Source of the DNA: Clostridia bacterium
Lineage (GTDB): Bacteria; Bacillota; Clostridia; TANB77; UBA1234
Assembly (NCBI GenBank): GCA_017462965.1
Contig: JAFTQC010000032.1
Location: forward strand, 62,001 to 126,000
Reading direction: 5' to 3'
Length of the DNA stretch: 64,000 nucleotides
Position numbers and translations under genes: made by a program. Under the pieces are notes generated by a model. It saw only the letters and a program-made list of their open reading frames with translations. It was not told where the DNA came from and did not search any database. How positions within the stretch are numbered: the first letter of the stretch is position 1; each line of letters starts with the position of its first letter. Positions 45,911 to 54,742 of this stretch are shown piece by piece.

Positions 45911-46003
45911 AAAGGTAAAATCACCTCTAAATATTCATAAGATATTTAGAGGTGATTTTTTATGCCAATTTTACGATTTTGCTCATGTGGAATATAATTT
46001 GAA
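45911..46003 (+). repeat. Direct repeat, left copy
   Basis: About 90 bases matching 60898-60987 at roughly 90% identity. It consists of the perfect hairpin ATCACCTCTAAATAT/ATATTTAGAGGTGAT (loop TCATAAG) and then the first codons of the M14 peptidase gene. The hairpin and T-run also terminate the flotillin gene. Confidence 0.9.
45962..45997 (+). pseudogene. Decayed 5' stub of the M14 carboxypeptidase gene
   Basis: ATG CCA ATT TTA CGA TTT TGC TCA TGT GGA ATA TAA encodes MPILRFCSCGI and stops. The intact gene at 60947 begins MPTLRFGSRGIYVE, so five or so point changes separate them and homology fades just beyond. The stub has lost function. Confidence 0.85.
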
Positions 46004-46086
46004 AAACTATAACTAGAATGTTAAAATATAATAATCAATCCAACAAAATTATATGTCTAATATAAAGATAATCAGGGGGGATTTTA

Positions 46087-47670
46087 TTGAGTAAACAAAT
46101 AAAAATAGTATTGATAGTTTTAATAATATTTACGTTAGTGTCAGTCGGTTTTACATACACACTAATTAAAAATAGTACATCAAATGTTTATAAAGAAAAT
46201 ACCAATAATCAAGAAATAAACGTAGAAAGAGGTATTGATTTATATGATACATATAATGAAAATGATTTACTGATAAAAGACTTACTCGAAACTTTTAGTG
46301 GCGAAGAAATAAAGATTCCTCAAATAGAAGGTCTTAAAAATAAACAAATAGAGGAAAAAATAAATAAAGATATTTACAATAGGTGTTTTGATTATATAGA
46401 AGGAAATGTTAAAAATATCGCTGAATTTACTCAAATGTATACCTCTTACAATGTAATGTCTAATTTTTCAAACATTATTTCTATAAATTATTATATGAAC
46501 ATAAATACACATCTTCACTTAAATTATAACCTGCTTACGGGAGAAAGACTAAAATTAGAAGATATTTTTGTAAAAGATGCAGATATACTTGAAATTGTAA
46601 GGGATGCATATAGAGAAAGATTATCAAATTATAGCTATTCTTTTGAATTTATAGATGATGATGGTGTTGCAATATTTGACGAAAATGAATTATATAAAAT
46701 TGTAAAAGGATATATGAATACTTCTGAAAAAGACTTTATGCTTTCTCCATCAGAAATTTATTTTTACTTTAATAATTCTGGTGCGAGTGTAAAACTAATA
46801 GAAATTGCTGATGAAATTTCAATATATACAAAATATTTAACAGATGAAAGTATTTATGAGCGTAATGACATAGGAAGAAAAAATATTTTTACTTTGGTAG
46901 AAACCAATTATGATTTATTTGATATTATTGACTATGGATACTTAGAAGATAATTTTTGGTATGACGTAACAGTTAATAAAATGTATTTCCCGGATGGACA
47001 AGTTCCTAATGAAAAAATGGAGAAGTTTAATGCTTATGCTAAAACTTTGACAAATGAAGCTTATGAAAAAGTAAATGAGTATAGAGAAAAAGCAAAAGAC
47101 AATCCAGATAAATTTTATATTCTAATTTGTACACCAAACGTATCAATGTATAATGATGGAAAATATGAAAGTGGCGAATGGTTTTATACATATTCAAATA
47201 TGGCGATTTCCAATTTAAACACTAAAGTATATGAAATGCCGATAGAAATGTATATAAGCGAATATAAAGATAAAATAATCGATGGATATAGAAATAACTA
47301 TTTTGTAATGCGTGGAGGTATGTATTATGTAATAGAAGAACCTGAATCTGGAGATAGTGTAACGTATGAAAAAGTAGAAGAACAAAGAAAATATAATTAT
47401 ATGACCAATAAAGAAATAACAAGTTTATCTGAAATATTTAACGAAGATATTAATTATATAGAAGTATTAGAAAAAATGGTAAAAAGAGAGTTAATACAAT
47501 ATTATGAACGTGCTGAAAATGAAGTAGAAGAATTAATAAAATCAGCAAAATATGATTTTAATGGTTGGGATATAAAAGTAGATATACCACAACTAGAGAA
47601 TTTCCGTTATACAATGCATTTAAGTACATTCGATAAGTCAATGTTAAATATATTTGATAAGGAGGAATAG
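46087..47670 (+). CDS. Anchored DUF3298/DUF4163-like envelope protein
   Basis: A 527-residue protein with an N-terminal membrane segment (IKIVLIVLIIFTLVSVGFTY) and an extracellular region of two similar halves. The first carries the PdaC/RsiV-type pattern: IPQIEGLKNKQIEEKINKDI, then INTHLHLNYNLLTGERLKLEDIF. The second repeats it with YMTNKEITSLSEIFNEDINY near the end. Such domains occur in anti-sigma factor RsiV, which binds lysozyme, and in deacetylase PdaC. No enzyme motif is visible. It uses a TTG start after AGGGGGG and is two bases from the next gene, so the pair is co-translated. Confidence 0.7.
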   Translation: MSKQIKIVLIVLIIFTLVSVGFTYTLIKNSTSNVYKENTNNQEINVERGIDLYDTYNENDLLIKDLLETFSGEEIKIPQIEGLKNKQIEEKINKDIYNRCFDYIEGNVKNIAEFTQMYTSYNVMSNFSNIISINYYMNINTHLHLNYNLLTGERLKLEDIFVKDADILEIVRDAYRERLSNYSYSFEFIDDDGVAIFDENELYKIVKGYMNTSEKDFMLSPSEIYFYFNNSGASVKLIEIADEISIYTKYLTDESIYERNDIGRKNIFTLVETNYDLFDIIDYGYLEDNFWYDVTVNKMYFPDGQVPNEKMEKFNAYAKTLTNEAYEKVNEYREKAKDNPDKFYILICTPNVSMYNDGKYESGEWFYTYSNMAISNLNTKVYEMPIEMYISEYKDKIIDGYRNNYFVMRGGMYYVIEEPESGDSVTYEKVEEQRKYNYMTNKEITSLSEIFNEDINYIEVLEKMVKRELIQYYERAENEVEELIKSAKYDFNGWDIKVDIPQLENFRYTMHLSTFDKSMLNIFDKEE

Positions 47671-47672
47671 GT

Positions 47673-49076
47673 ATGAAAAAAGTTATAGTATGGGTAGTCG
47701 CAATAGTTGTAATGATAGTTGTAGTTATAGGATGTATACATTGGTATAACTCATCAGTAAATAATGTAATAGAAAATCCTAATAATGATATAAATTCTGG
47801 AGATATTGAAATAAATAGTGGAGAGGAAAATAAAAAAGAAGAAGCTTTATTTACATTAGAAAATTATCCGAAAGTAGATGCTTCACTTGCAATTCATCCA
47901 TTAGTAGATAGTATTGCAGCAGACTTTTTAGGAGTTAATGAAAGTGAACTTGATTTTGAATATACAAAAACAAGAACAAGTGAAGTTTATAGAAATTTGA
48001 TAGATGGAAAAGTTGATGTAATATTTGCAGCAGAAATATCAAAAGAAGATGAAGAATATGCAAGACAAAAAGGTGTAGAACTAAAAATAATACCTGCAAC
48101 AAGTAGTGCCTTTGTGTTTATAGTAAATACAGAAAATCCAGTAGAAAATTTAACTTTTGAACAAATACAGAAAATATATACTGGAGAAATAACAAATTGG
48201 AAAGATGTTGGTGGAAAAAGTGGAGATATAATTGCATATCAAAGACCAACAGGATCTGGAAGTCAAACAGCAATGTTATCTTTAGTAATGAAAGATAAAG
48301 AAATAATGACACCACCACTAACACAAATAGAGCAAGAAATGGGTGGTTTGATAGATGCAATAGCAGAATATGATAATTCAAAATATGCTTTAGGTTATTC
48401 TTATTTTTACTATGTAAATACAATGTATAAAAAAGATACAATAAAAATGATTTCAGTAGATGGAGTAATGCCAACAATAGAAACAATAAAAAATGGTACA
48501 TATCCAATTTATACAAATGCTTTTATAGTAACAAGAGCAAATGAAGAAAACGAAAATGTAGATAAATGGGTGGATGCTGTATTATCTGAAAGAGGAAGTA
48601 AGATAATTGAAGATGCTGGATATGTTCCAGACCAAAAGAAAGAGGGAATTAATACGGAATATGCTTTAATAACAGATGATGATAAAAAGGTAATTTTAAT
48701 GGAAAATATAAAATTGTTTAATAAAGAACCAATTTCCGAACAAGAAAATAGAAGCGATGGCTTTCATTGGATAGATTATACTTATGATGATATAGAAGTG
48801 AGAGCAATGTTTGACGAGAGAGATATTGATCAATATGTTAATAAGATTATAACAACATCTCCAAATTACAAAACACCAAGAAATATAAAAGTAGGAGATT
48901 CTTTATTAAAATTACAAGAAGTATATTCGGAACATTTAGAAAAAAGTTCAAATAATTCGAAAAAAAGCTTGTATATTTTTGACAATGAAGATGAACCTGG
49001 TTTTTATAGAATATTTTTTGAATTAGAAAATGATATTATAACAAAGATAACTATTGAAAATGGAATAGATGGATAA
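47673..49076 (+). CDS. PstS-like substrate-binding protein with extra C-terminal domain
   Basis: A 467-residue protein with an N-terminal hydrophobic segment and a possible lipobox (VVVIGC). A PstS-type periplasmic binding fold follows: VDASLAIHPLVDSIAADFLG, DVIFAAEISKEDEEYA, the hinge LTFEQIQKIYTGEITNWKDV, and the ligand loop QRPTGSGSQTAML. It ends at about residue 325, and 140 more residues (HWIDYTYDDIEVRAMFDERD ... IFFELENDIITKITIENGI) form an additional unknown domain. No permease or ATPase genes are nearby, so it probably serves as a sensor or scavenger, not a transporter. Its NSGD/NSGEE linker lies after the anchor. Co-transcribed with the upstream gene. Confidence 0.75.
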   Translation: MKKVIVWVVAIVVMIVVVIGCIHWYNSSVNNVIENPNNDINSGDIEINSGEENKKEEALFTLENYPKVDASLAIHPLVDSIAADFLGVNESELDFEYTKTRTSEVYRNLIDGKVDVIFAAEISKEDEEYARQKGVELKIIPATSSAFVFIVNTENPVENLTFEQIQKIYTGEITNWKDVGGKSGDIIAYQRPTGSGSQTAMLSLVMKDKEIMTPPLTQIEQEMGGLIDAIAEYDNSKYALGYSYFYYVNTMYKKDTIKMISVDGVMPTIETIKNGTYPIYTNAFIVTRANEENENVDKWVDAVLSERGSKIIEDAGYVPDQKKEGINTEYALITDDDKKVILMENIKLFNKEPISEQENRSDGFHWIDYTYDDIEVRAMFDERDIDQYVNKIITTSPNYKTPRNIKVGDSLLKLQEVYSEHLEKSSNNSKKSLYIFDNEDEPGFYRIFFELENDIITKITIENGIDG

Positions 49077-49100
49077 CTTCATGTTAAGGAGGCAATAAAT

Positions 49101-49766
49101 ATGAATGAGAAGAGGAATTCTTTATATTTGATTTTTATGGTTATTGCATGTTGTGTTTTAATGGCAATAGTTGAAATATTTATTGAACCAGTATATTTTT
49201 TAAAATCTGCAATAAAGTTCATTTTATTCTTTATAATTCCATTTATAATTATGAAAAAATTAAATGGAATTGTATTTAACAATTTTAAATTAGATAAAAA
49301 AAGTACTAAAAAACTATTATTACTAGGTTTTGTCATATATGGAGTGATAATGGTTGCATATTTTATCACAAAGAATATCTTTGATTATCCTAAACTAATA
49401 GAATCTCTTGCAAGTGATCAACATGTAACGAGTAATAGTTTTATATGGATTGCTTTGTACATCTCTTTTATAAATTCGTTTTTAGAAGAATTTTTATTTA
49501 GATTGATTTCTTTTGTGAAATTATCAAAATATACAAAAAGAATTGTTGCATATTTATTTAGCTCAATGGTATTTGCTATATATCATATTGCGATGATTGG
49601 TGAGGCTTTTCCACCTTTATTAACTATTTTATCGATTATTGGATTAATAATTGGTGGATGTATATTTAACTTTGTTGATGAAAAGAATAGTAATATTTAT
49701 AATTCATGGATTGTTCATATGTTTGCGGATTTTGCGATTATGACTATTTGGTATATATATATTTAA
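49101..49766 (+). CDS. CPBP-family intramembrane metalloprotease
   Basis: A 221-residue membrane protein with about six helices. Active-site motifs of the CPBP/Abi (bacterial CAAX protease-like) family are present: EEFLFRLISF (EExxxR, about residue 133) and FAIYHIAMIG (FxxxH). A third, weaker motif falls in SWIVHMFADF, supplying the last histidine. Members process membrane peptides or give immunity to bacteriocins. It starts after AAGGAGG, 24 bases behind the PstS-like gene. Its substrate here is unknown. Confidence 0.83.
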   Translation: MNEKRNSLYLIFMVIACCVLMAIVEIFIEPVYFLKSAIKFILFFIIPFIIMKKLNGIVFNNFKLDKKSTKKLLLLGFVIYGVIMVAYFITKNIFDYPKLIESLASDQHVTSNSFIWIALYISFINSFLEEFLFRLISFVKLSKYTKRIVAYLFSSMVFAIYHIAMIGEAFPPLLTILSIIGLIIGGCIFNFVDEKNSNIYNSWIVHMFADFAIMTIWYIYI

Positions 49767-49862
49767 AAGCGGTTTCTAATGGTGTTTTTAGTTATGTTAA
49801 TTAAATTTAACTGAAACTTTTTTGCATATAGACTGTCTAATAGATGTATGGAGGCGATAAAT

Positions 49863-51065
49863 ATGAAAAAGAAAATTATAATAATTGTGTCAATAATAGT
49901 AGTTTTAACATTAGCAGTTGGAGGAGCATACCTTATAGATAAAAACCGTATGAATAATAATAAACCAGTTATATTTAGTACTTGGGGATATCAATACGCC
50001 CCACCAGAAGTAATTGGAGAAATAGTTAAAATTACAGATAGAACTGTAACTGAGAATTTAGAGAAGAATAATACTATTACAATAAAATATAAATCATCAG
50101 ATAATATCAATAGATTATTTGAATTTGTTGAAAATACGAAAGTAGATAGTTTGAATCGTATAGAAGATGAAATTAGAGTAATTACACACACTATTGAGGG
50201 CGATCCAATAACAAAAGATATAAAATTTGTTATGAATGATGAAGAATCTTATTATGAGATAACAACAGATAATACTAGGGATAAATTTGGAATACCACAA
50301 GTAATAACTAGAAAATATGATGCTAGTTTATATACAATAGAGGCTACAAATAATAACGAATTTAGCGAGGTTTGTTTGGTTGGATTGGCAGAAGCAAATA
50401 AACCACTTGAACTAGTAAGTATATGTCCAGTATATTATATGATTGAAGAAAGAAGTTTCATTGCAACAATTATTGAAGAGGAACCTACATATTTAATAGT
50501 TGAACCAAATGATGGAGAGTTAGAAAAATTACAATCAGATACTAGAAAGATTCTTATTGAAAATGGCGAAAATAGAGATTATTTTTATGGTGTTGGTAGA
50601 AAAGTTATAATAACATACGATAACATAATTCAATCTGATACCAATACAATTATTGGTGCAACAATAGATGTGGATGGGTATAATAAATTTGAATTAGAAG
50701 TTTTAGAATCAGAAAAATTAGAGAAAAGAAAAATTTTAAGCAACAAAGATTTAGATAGTTTAAATAGTGATTATGACTTATATTACTATGGTTTAGAAGA
50801 AGTTAATGTAAAGGTAAATAATAAAGTGATGACATTGGAAAATGCTTTAAAAGATGGATACTTAACTTTAAGTGGCATATTATCAAAAGCAAATAAAGAT
50901 AGAGGAGATAACGTTGTTTCTTATGATGATGGTGGTTCAAGAGAATATCAATATGAAACATTTGTAATAATAAAATGTCATAAACTTGATGGTAATCGAG
51001 ATATGTATATATGTAAAGCAGGGACAACACTAAATGATTTAAATAAAAATCCTTATGTTGATTGA
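49863..51065 (+). CDS. Anchored hypothetical envelope protein
   Basis: A 400-residue protein with an N-terminal membrane segment (IIIIVSIIVVLTLAVGGAYL) and an otherwise polar extracellular sequence. The central part is beta-rich; the C-terminus (LEEVNVKVNNKVMTLENALK, YQYETFVIIKCHKLDGNRDM YICKAGT) resembles the tail of DUF4362-like lipoproteins, a weak match. Two cysteines are near the end. I start at MKKKIIIIVS behind GGAGGCG. ACTGTCTAA, the half-site of the BlaI promoter palindrome, occurs 25 bases upstream at 49832. Function unknown. Confidence 0.6.
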   Translation: MKKKIIIIVSIIVVLTLAVGGAYLIDKNRMNNNKPVIFSTWGYQYAPPEVIGEIVKITDRTVTENLEKNNTITIKYKSSDNINRLFEFVENTKVDSLNRIEDEIRVITHTIEGDPITKDIKFVMNDEESYYEITTDNTRDKFGIPQVITRKYDASLYTIEATNNNEFSEVCLVGLAEANKPLELVSICPVYYMIEERSFIATIIEEEPTYLIVEPNDGELEKLQSDTRKILIENGENRDYFYGVGRKVIITYDNIIQSDTNTIIGATIDVDGYNKFELEVLESEKLEKRKILSNKDLDSLNSDYDLYYYGLEEVNVKVNNKVMTLENALKDGYLTLSGILSKANKDRGDNVVSYDDGGSREYQYETFVIIKCHKLDGNRDMYICKAGTTLNDLNKNPYVD

Positions 51066-51092
51066 ATGAAGTGAATAGGAGTTGAAGTAGAT

Positions 51093-51913
51093 ATGAAAAA
51101 AACTATGTTCTTATTATTAATATCAGTGTTACTACTAACACTTTGTGGTTGTGATAATGAAAAAAACAAAGAGAATATAACTAATATGTATATAGATGTA
51201 GCAAAACTTACTGAAGAAGAAAAAGATATTATTGAGTTAACTGGTGGAAAAAATGCAGGGCATATTTTTGACTTCTCTTTAGATGAAAATGTTAAAAGTA
51301 TGTATATAAATACATATCAGTTAGTTAATGGAGAATGGAAACCAATAAACAATCGTAGTAGTATGGCTTTTTCGGACATTAAAGGTCGCTTGGCTGTTGA
51401 CTTTGAAAATGGATTTGATAATCTGAGAATTGCAATTCAAAGTGGGAATTCAAATGGTTCTTTTTCTAATACATCAGATGTAGAAAAAGATAAATATAAA
51501 GGAATGGGAGTATCTACATCGTTACTTGCTAATAAAACTGAAGTTGTATATGAGAAAGAAATACCATTAGCGATTCAAATTATAACTTCTAAAAATGAAG
51601 TAAGCTCATATATAGTTGAATATTTTGAAAAACCAGAAGAATATGCTAAATTTGACTATGAATATGTATATGCAATAACAGTAATGTTTAGTGAAAAAGA
51701 ACTTAATCACGAAGATGAGGAAGCTTTATATTTGACTAGAGAGAATGAAAAAGATATTTATCTACTTGGAAATGGGATTCAGATGTAAAAACACTTTGGT
51801 ATATAGATGCAAATGATGGCACTTATTTTATTGAAGAACATTATTTCTTTGAATCAACAGAAGGATGGGGAGCAAGATTAAATCAAATGATAAATACGTT
51901 AAAAATAAAATAG
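51093..51913 (+). pseudogene. Lipoprotein gene with an apparent -1 frameshift
   Basis: The in-frame ORF (51093-51788, 231 residues) is a lipoprotein (LLLISVLLLTLCGCDNEKNK) that ends abruptly in YLLGNGIQM. A second frame, open from 51749 to the TAG at 51911, continues with WDSDVKTLWYIDANDGTYFI and ends LNQMINTLKIK, which reads like a genuine protein end. Restoring one A to the five-A run at about 51748-51752 joins the two into 273 residues. This is either a real mutation or a sequencing slip in a homopolymer. No family is recognised. It follows the 49863 gene by 27 bases, in the same operon. Confidence 0.6.
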
Positions 51914-51957
51914 TGAGTATATCTTATGAAAATATAGTTGATTAATTTTGAAAAAAC

Positions 51958-51989
51958 AAGAAACTACATCATAAAAGAAGTAGTTTCTT
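51958..51989. terminator. Bidirectional terminator
   Basis: AAGAAACTAC (51958-51967) pairs with GTAGTTTCTT (51980-51989), with A and T runs on either side, between convergent genes. Confidence 0.9.
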
Positions 51990-51997
51990 ATTTTTTA

Positions 51998-53197
51998 TCA
52001 CATATTTAAAAGTATATAAAAAACATTTTTATTATCGAAACTTTCACACCAAATTTTTCCGTTATGTTCTTTTATAATATCTTTAGCGATAGCAAGTCCT
52101 AAACCATAACTATTATCCTTATTTCTAGCTTCGTTTGTTTGATAAAAACGTTCAAATATATTAGTACATTCTTCTTTTGTAAGAGGTGTTCCTGTACTGG
52201 TTATTGAAAATAAACATTGTTTGCCATTTTTCTTTAAAGTTAGCGGTATATCATTACCAGCAAGTGAATATTTAGAAGCATTATCTAACAATATATCAAT
52301 AACTTGTTGCAAATATTCGGAATTGCCGGTTACATGTATATTATCTTCAATATTTGTAACTAGAGGTTTGTTGTTTTCAAATAGTATAGGTTCAAAAGGA
52401 TAAGTACATTTTTTAACTAAAGAACTAAAATCAACTTCCGTCATTGTAGATTTAATAAAACCATTTTCTATTTTTGTAAGTTCGAGTAATCCTGATACAA
52501 GATTTTTCATCTTATGTGTCATAGTCAAGATATTATCTGCAAATTGCTTTTTAGAATCTTGATTGTAATTTGTATCTTGAAGCAATTCAGCATTAGTGTG
52601 TATAACGGTAAGTGGCGTTTTTAATTCGTGAGATGCATCTTGTATAAATTGTTTTTGTTTCTTCCAAGCAATATCTACAGGGTTAATAGCCCATTTAGCA
52701 AGTATAATGCTAATTGCTAGAAATGAAATGAAACTAATAATACCAATGAAAGCACAGCTTTTATAAAGATTATTAATTGTTGAAATTTCACTTGATATAT
52801 CCGAATAAATTATGACATTTGATTTAGGAGTAGGAAAATGATAATAACGTAGGCTATAGTCTTTTATTACTCCTATTTCTGATGTACTCGAAGTCTTTTT
52901 CAATAAATCTTCAATAAAATTTTCATCAGATAAATCATAATATCCACCAGAGGTATTTTTTAAATTTCCTTTATGGTCAAAGTGTAGGCAAAAGTAAGGA
53001 AGTCTCACATGATTTGGAGGAGCCGATGGACTATTTAATAGCATTGGATTAGATGCAATTCCTTTCATCATTTGGATATTTTCTATTTCAAGATTTTTAC
53101 TAGTAAAAAATGTTACCAAACCTAATATAACTACAAGCATTATAGTGATGAAACTCATAGTTATACATATAAATTTTATTTTTAACTTCTTAATCAT
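51998..53197 (-). CDS. Sensor histidine kinase
   Basis: A 399-residue kinase with two membrane segments (about residues 7-30 and 147-168) around a 110-residue extracytoplasmic sensor (PPNHVRLPYFCLHFDHKGNL ... YHFPTPKSNVIIYSDISSEI). HisKA has FIQDASHELKTPLTVIHTNA, and HATPase has DILLDNASKYS, SITSTGTPLTKEEC and YGLGLAIAKDIIKEH. No clear HAMP is seen between the second helix and the phospho-acceptor. Its start overlaps the regulator stop by eight bases. The sensor has no family I know; control of the facing VTC-DUF4956-CotH operon is likely. Confidence 0.92.
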   Translation of the reverse strand: MIKKLKIKFICITMSFITIMLVVILGLVTFFTSKNLEIENIQMMKGIASNPMLLNSPSAPPNHVRLPYFCLHFDHKGNLKNTSGGYYDLSDENFIEDLLKKTSSTSEIGVIKDYSLRYYHFPTPKSNVIIYSDISSEISTINNLYKSCAFIGIISFISFLAISIILAKWAINPVDIAWKKQKQFIQDASHELKTPLTVIHTNAELLQDTNYNQDSKKQFADNILTMTHKMKNLVSGLLELTKIENGFIKSTMTEVDFSSLVKKCTYPFEPILFENNKPLVTNIEDNIHVTGNSEYLQQVIDILLDNASKYSLAGNDIPLTLKKNGKQCLFSITSTGTPLTKEECTNIFERFYQTNEARNKDNSYGLGLAIAKDIIKEHNGKIWCESFDNKNVFYILLNM

Positions 53198-53864
53198 TTG
53201 CCACCTCTAAATGATAACCTAAATTTCTAAGTGCAACGATATTAATATTTGAATTTATGCTATTTAATTTTTTTCTTAAAAATCCTACATAGACTTCAAC
53301 ATGATTTTCAACAGCATTGGAGTCATATCCCCAAACATAAGCTAAAATACTTTCTTTTGAAATATTATGCATAGGTGATTGTAACAATAAGCGCATTACA
53401 TCGAATTCCTTTGCTGAAAGTCTTACATTTTCTTTTCCACAAATAAGCATACTTGTATCTAAATCAAGAATAGTATTACCGAAAGATAGTTCATTAATTT
53501 GATTTCCTTGTCTACGAAGTAGAGCATTGATACAGGCTAAAAGTTCTCTTTTATCAAAAGGTTTAGTTAAGTAATAATCTGCACCTGCATTTAAACCTTC
53601 AATTCTGTCTTCAAGAGCTGATTTAGCAGTTAGCATTAGTATTGGTGTACCAATTCTTTTACTTCTAACATTTTGTGCTAATTTATATCCGTTAATAGAT
53701 GGTAGCATTATGTCAAGAATTAATAGGTCATAGATACCAAGTAATGCATATTCTTCACCTTCTTTACCATCATATATAGTTTCTACTTCAAAGCCTTTAG
53801 ATTCAAGCATTGTTTTTAGGGATTCTGCAAGAAGAACTTCATCTTCTATAATTAATATTTTCAT
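53190..53864 (-). CDS. OmpR-family response regulator
   Basis: A 224-residue regulator: receiver (MKILIIEDEVLLAESLKTML; D in LLILDIMLPSINGYKLA; T in ILMLTAKSAL; K in DYYLTKPFDKRE) and winged helix (LSAKEFDVMRLLLQSP, SKESILAYVWGYDSNAVENH VEVYVGFLRKKL). It resembles VanR/CroR-like regulators in layout. I start at MKILIIED, six bases after GGAGGTTT; the longer reading has no site. Direct repeats with 11-base period in the divergent region are likely binding sites. The kinase gene overlaps its 3' end. Confidence 0.93.
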   Translation of the reverse strand: MKILIIEDEVLLAESLKTMLESKGFEVETIYDGKEGEEYALLGIYDLLILDIMLPSINGYKLAQNVRSKRIGTPILMLTAKSALEDRIEGLNAGADYYLTKPFDKRELLACINALLRRQGNQINELSFGNTILDLDTSMLICGKENVRLSAKEFDVMRLLLQSPMHNISKESILAYVWGYDSNAVENHVEVYVGFLRKKLNSINSNINIVALRNLGYHLEVAND

Positions 53865-53930
53865 ATTCCAAACCTCCATCAAGATTATATTATTATTCTT
53901 TCCTTAAATAAAGCTGAAAATCTGTTTTTA

Positions 53931-54022
53931 TATGAATAAAATATGAATTAAACATGTTTATTTGATGAAGTAAAAAAAATACAAGCTTTTTTCAGTTTGG
54001 TTTCAGTAAAGCTTGTTACTAT
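53931..54022. promoter_or_regulatory. Direct repeats in divergent region, probable regulator binding sites
   Basis: Two pairs of repeats, each with 11-base period. TATGAAT at 53931 and 53942 faces the regulator operon. TTTCAG at 53990 and 54001 lies ten bases ahead of TACTAT (54017-54022), taking the place of a -35 box, the arrangement used by OmpR-family activators. A further TTTTCAG occurs on the minus strand near 53911-53920. The likely target is the 54051 operon. Confidence 0.6.
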
Positions 54023-54050
54023 TGTTTTGTGTCAGAGGGAGGTGATGCTA

Positions 54051-54728
54051 ATGAAAATGCGTCATGAAATAAAGCATGAAATAACTTATCACGATATGAT
54101 TATTCTGAGAAAACGTTTACAGACAGTAATGAAAAGAGATAGTTATGCGAAAGATGGTATATACAAAATAAGAAGTTTATATTTTGATAATATATCAGAT
54201 AAAGCGTTACGTGAAAAAATAGATGGCGTAAATCATAGAGAAAAGTTTCGTATAAGATATTATAACGATGATACAAGTTTTATTAGATTAGAAAAGAAAA
54301 GTAAAAAGTCTGGTCTTGGAAATAAGCAAATGGCACTTTTAACTTTAGAAGAAGCACAAAAAATTATAGATGGAGATTACGAATGGATGAAATCTTGTAA
54401 AGACAGACCTCTTATTTTGGAACTATATATCAAAATGGTATTACAAGGATTGAGACCAAAAACCATTGTGGATTATACAAGAGAACCATTTACATTTGAT
54501 GCGGGAAATGTGCGTGTAACTTTAGATTACAATATAAGAACTGGCTTAAAGTGTACGGATTTTCTTAATGGTAATTGTATTACAATTCCAGCAGGTGACA
54601 CAAACACAATAATCCTCGAAGTAAAATGGGATAATTATCTACCAGAAATCATAAAGGATATAGTTCAGCTAGAAGGTAGAAGAGGTGCTGCTTTTTCAAA
54701 ATATGCAGTAAGTAGAATTTATGGATAA
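54051..54728 (+). CDS. VTC-domain protein
   Basis: A 225-residue protein consisting of one VTC (triphosphate-tunnel) domain, related to the polyphosphate polymerase core of yeast Vtc4. Basic and acidic tunnel strands are visible: RHEIKHEITYHDMIILRKRL, YKIRSLYFDN, REKFRIRYYN, FIRLEKKSKKSGLGNK, VDYTREPFTF, RVTLDYNIRTG and IILEVKWDNYLPEIIKDIV. Bacterial VTC proteins next to DUF4956 and CotH genes are a recurring set of unknown product, perhaps polyphosphate or a phosphorylated surface compound. I start at MKMRHEIKHE after GGGAGGTGA. It opens the operon behind the regulator direct repeats. Confidence 0.87.
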   Translation: MKMRHEIKHEITYHDMIILRKRLQTVMKRDSYAKDGIYKIRSLYFDNISDKALREKIDGVNHREKFRIRYYNDDTSFIRLEKKSKKSGLGNKQMALLTLEEAQKIIDGDYEWMKSCKDRPLILELYIKMVLQGLRPKTIVDYTREPFTFDAGNVRVTLDYNIRTGLKCTDFLNGNCITIPAGDTNTIILEVKWDNYLPEIIKDIVQLEGRRGAAFSKYAVSRIYG

Positions 54729-54742
54729 AAAGGAGAATGAAA

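Noticed and set aside
47673-49076. Phosphate transport operon
   Set aside because: Only a PstS-like binding protein is present, with no permease or ATPase genes on either side.
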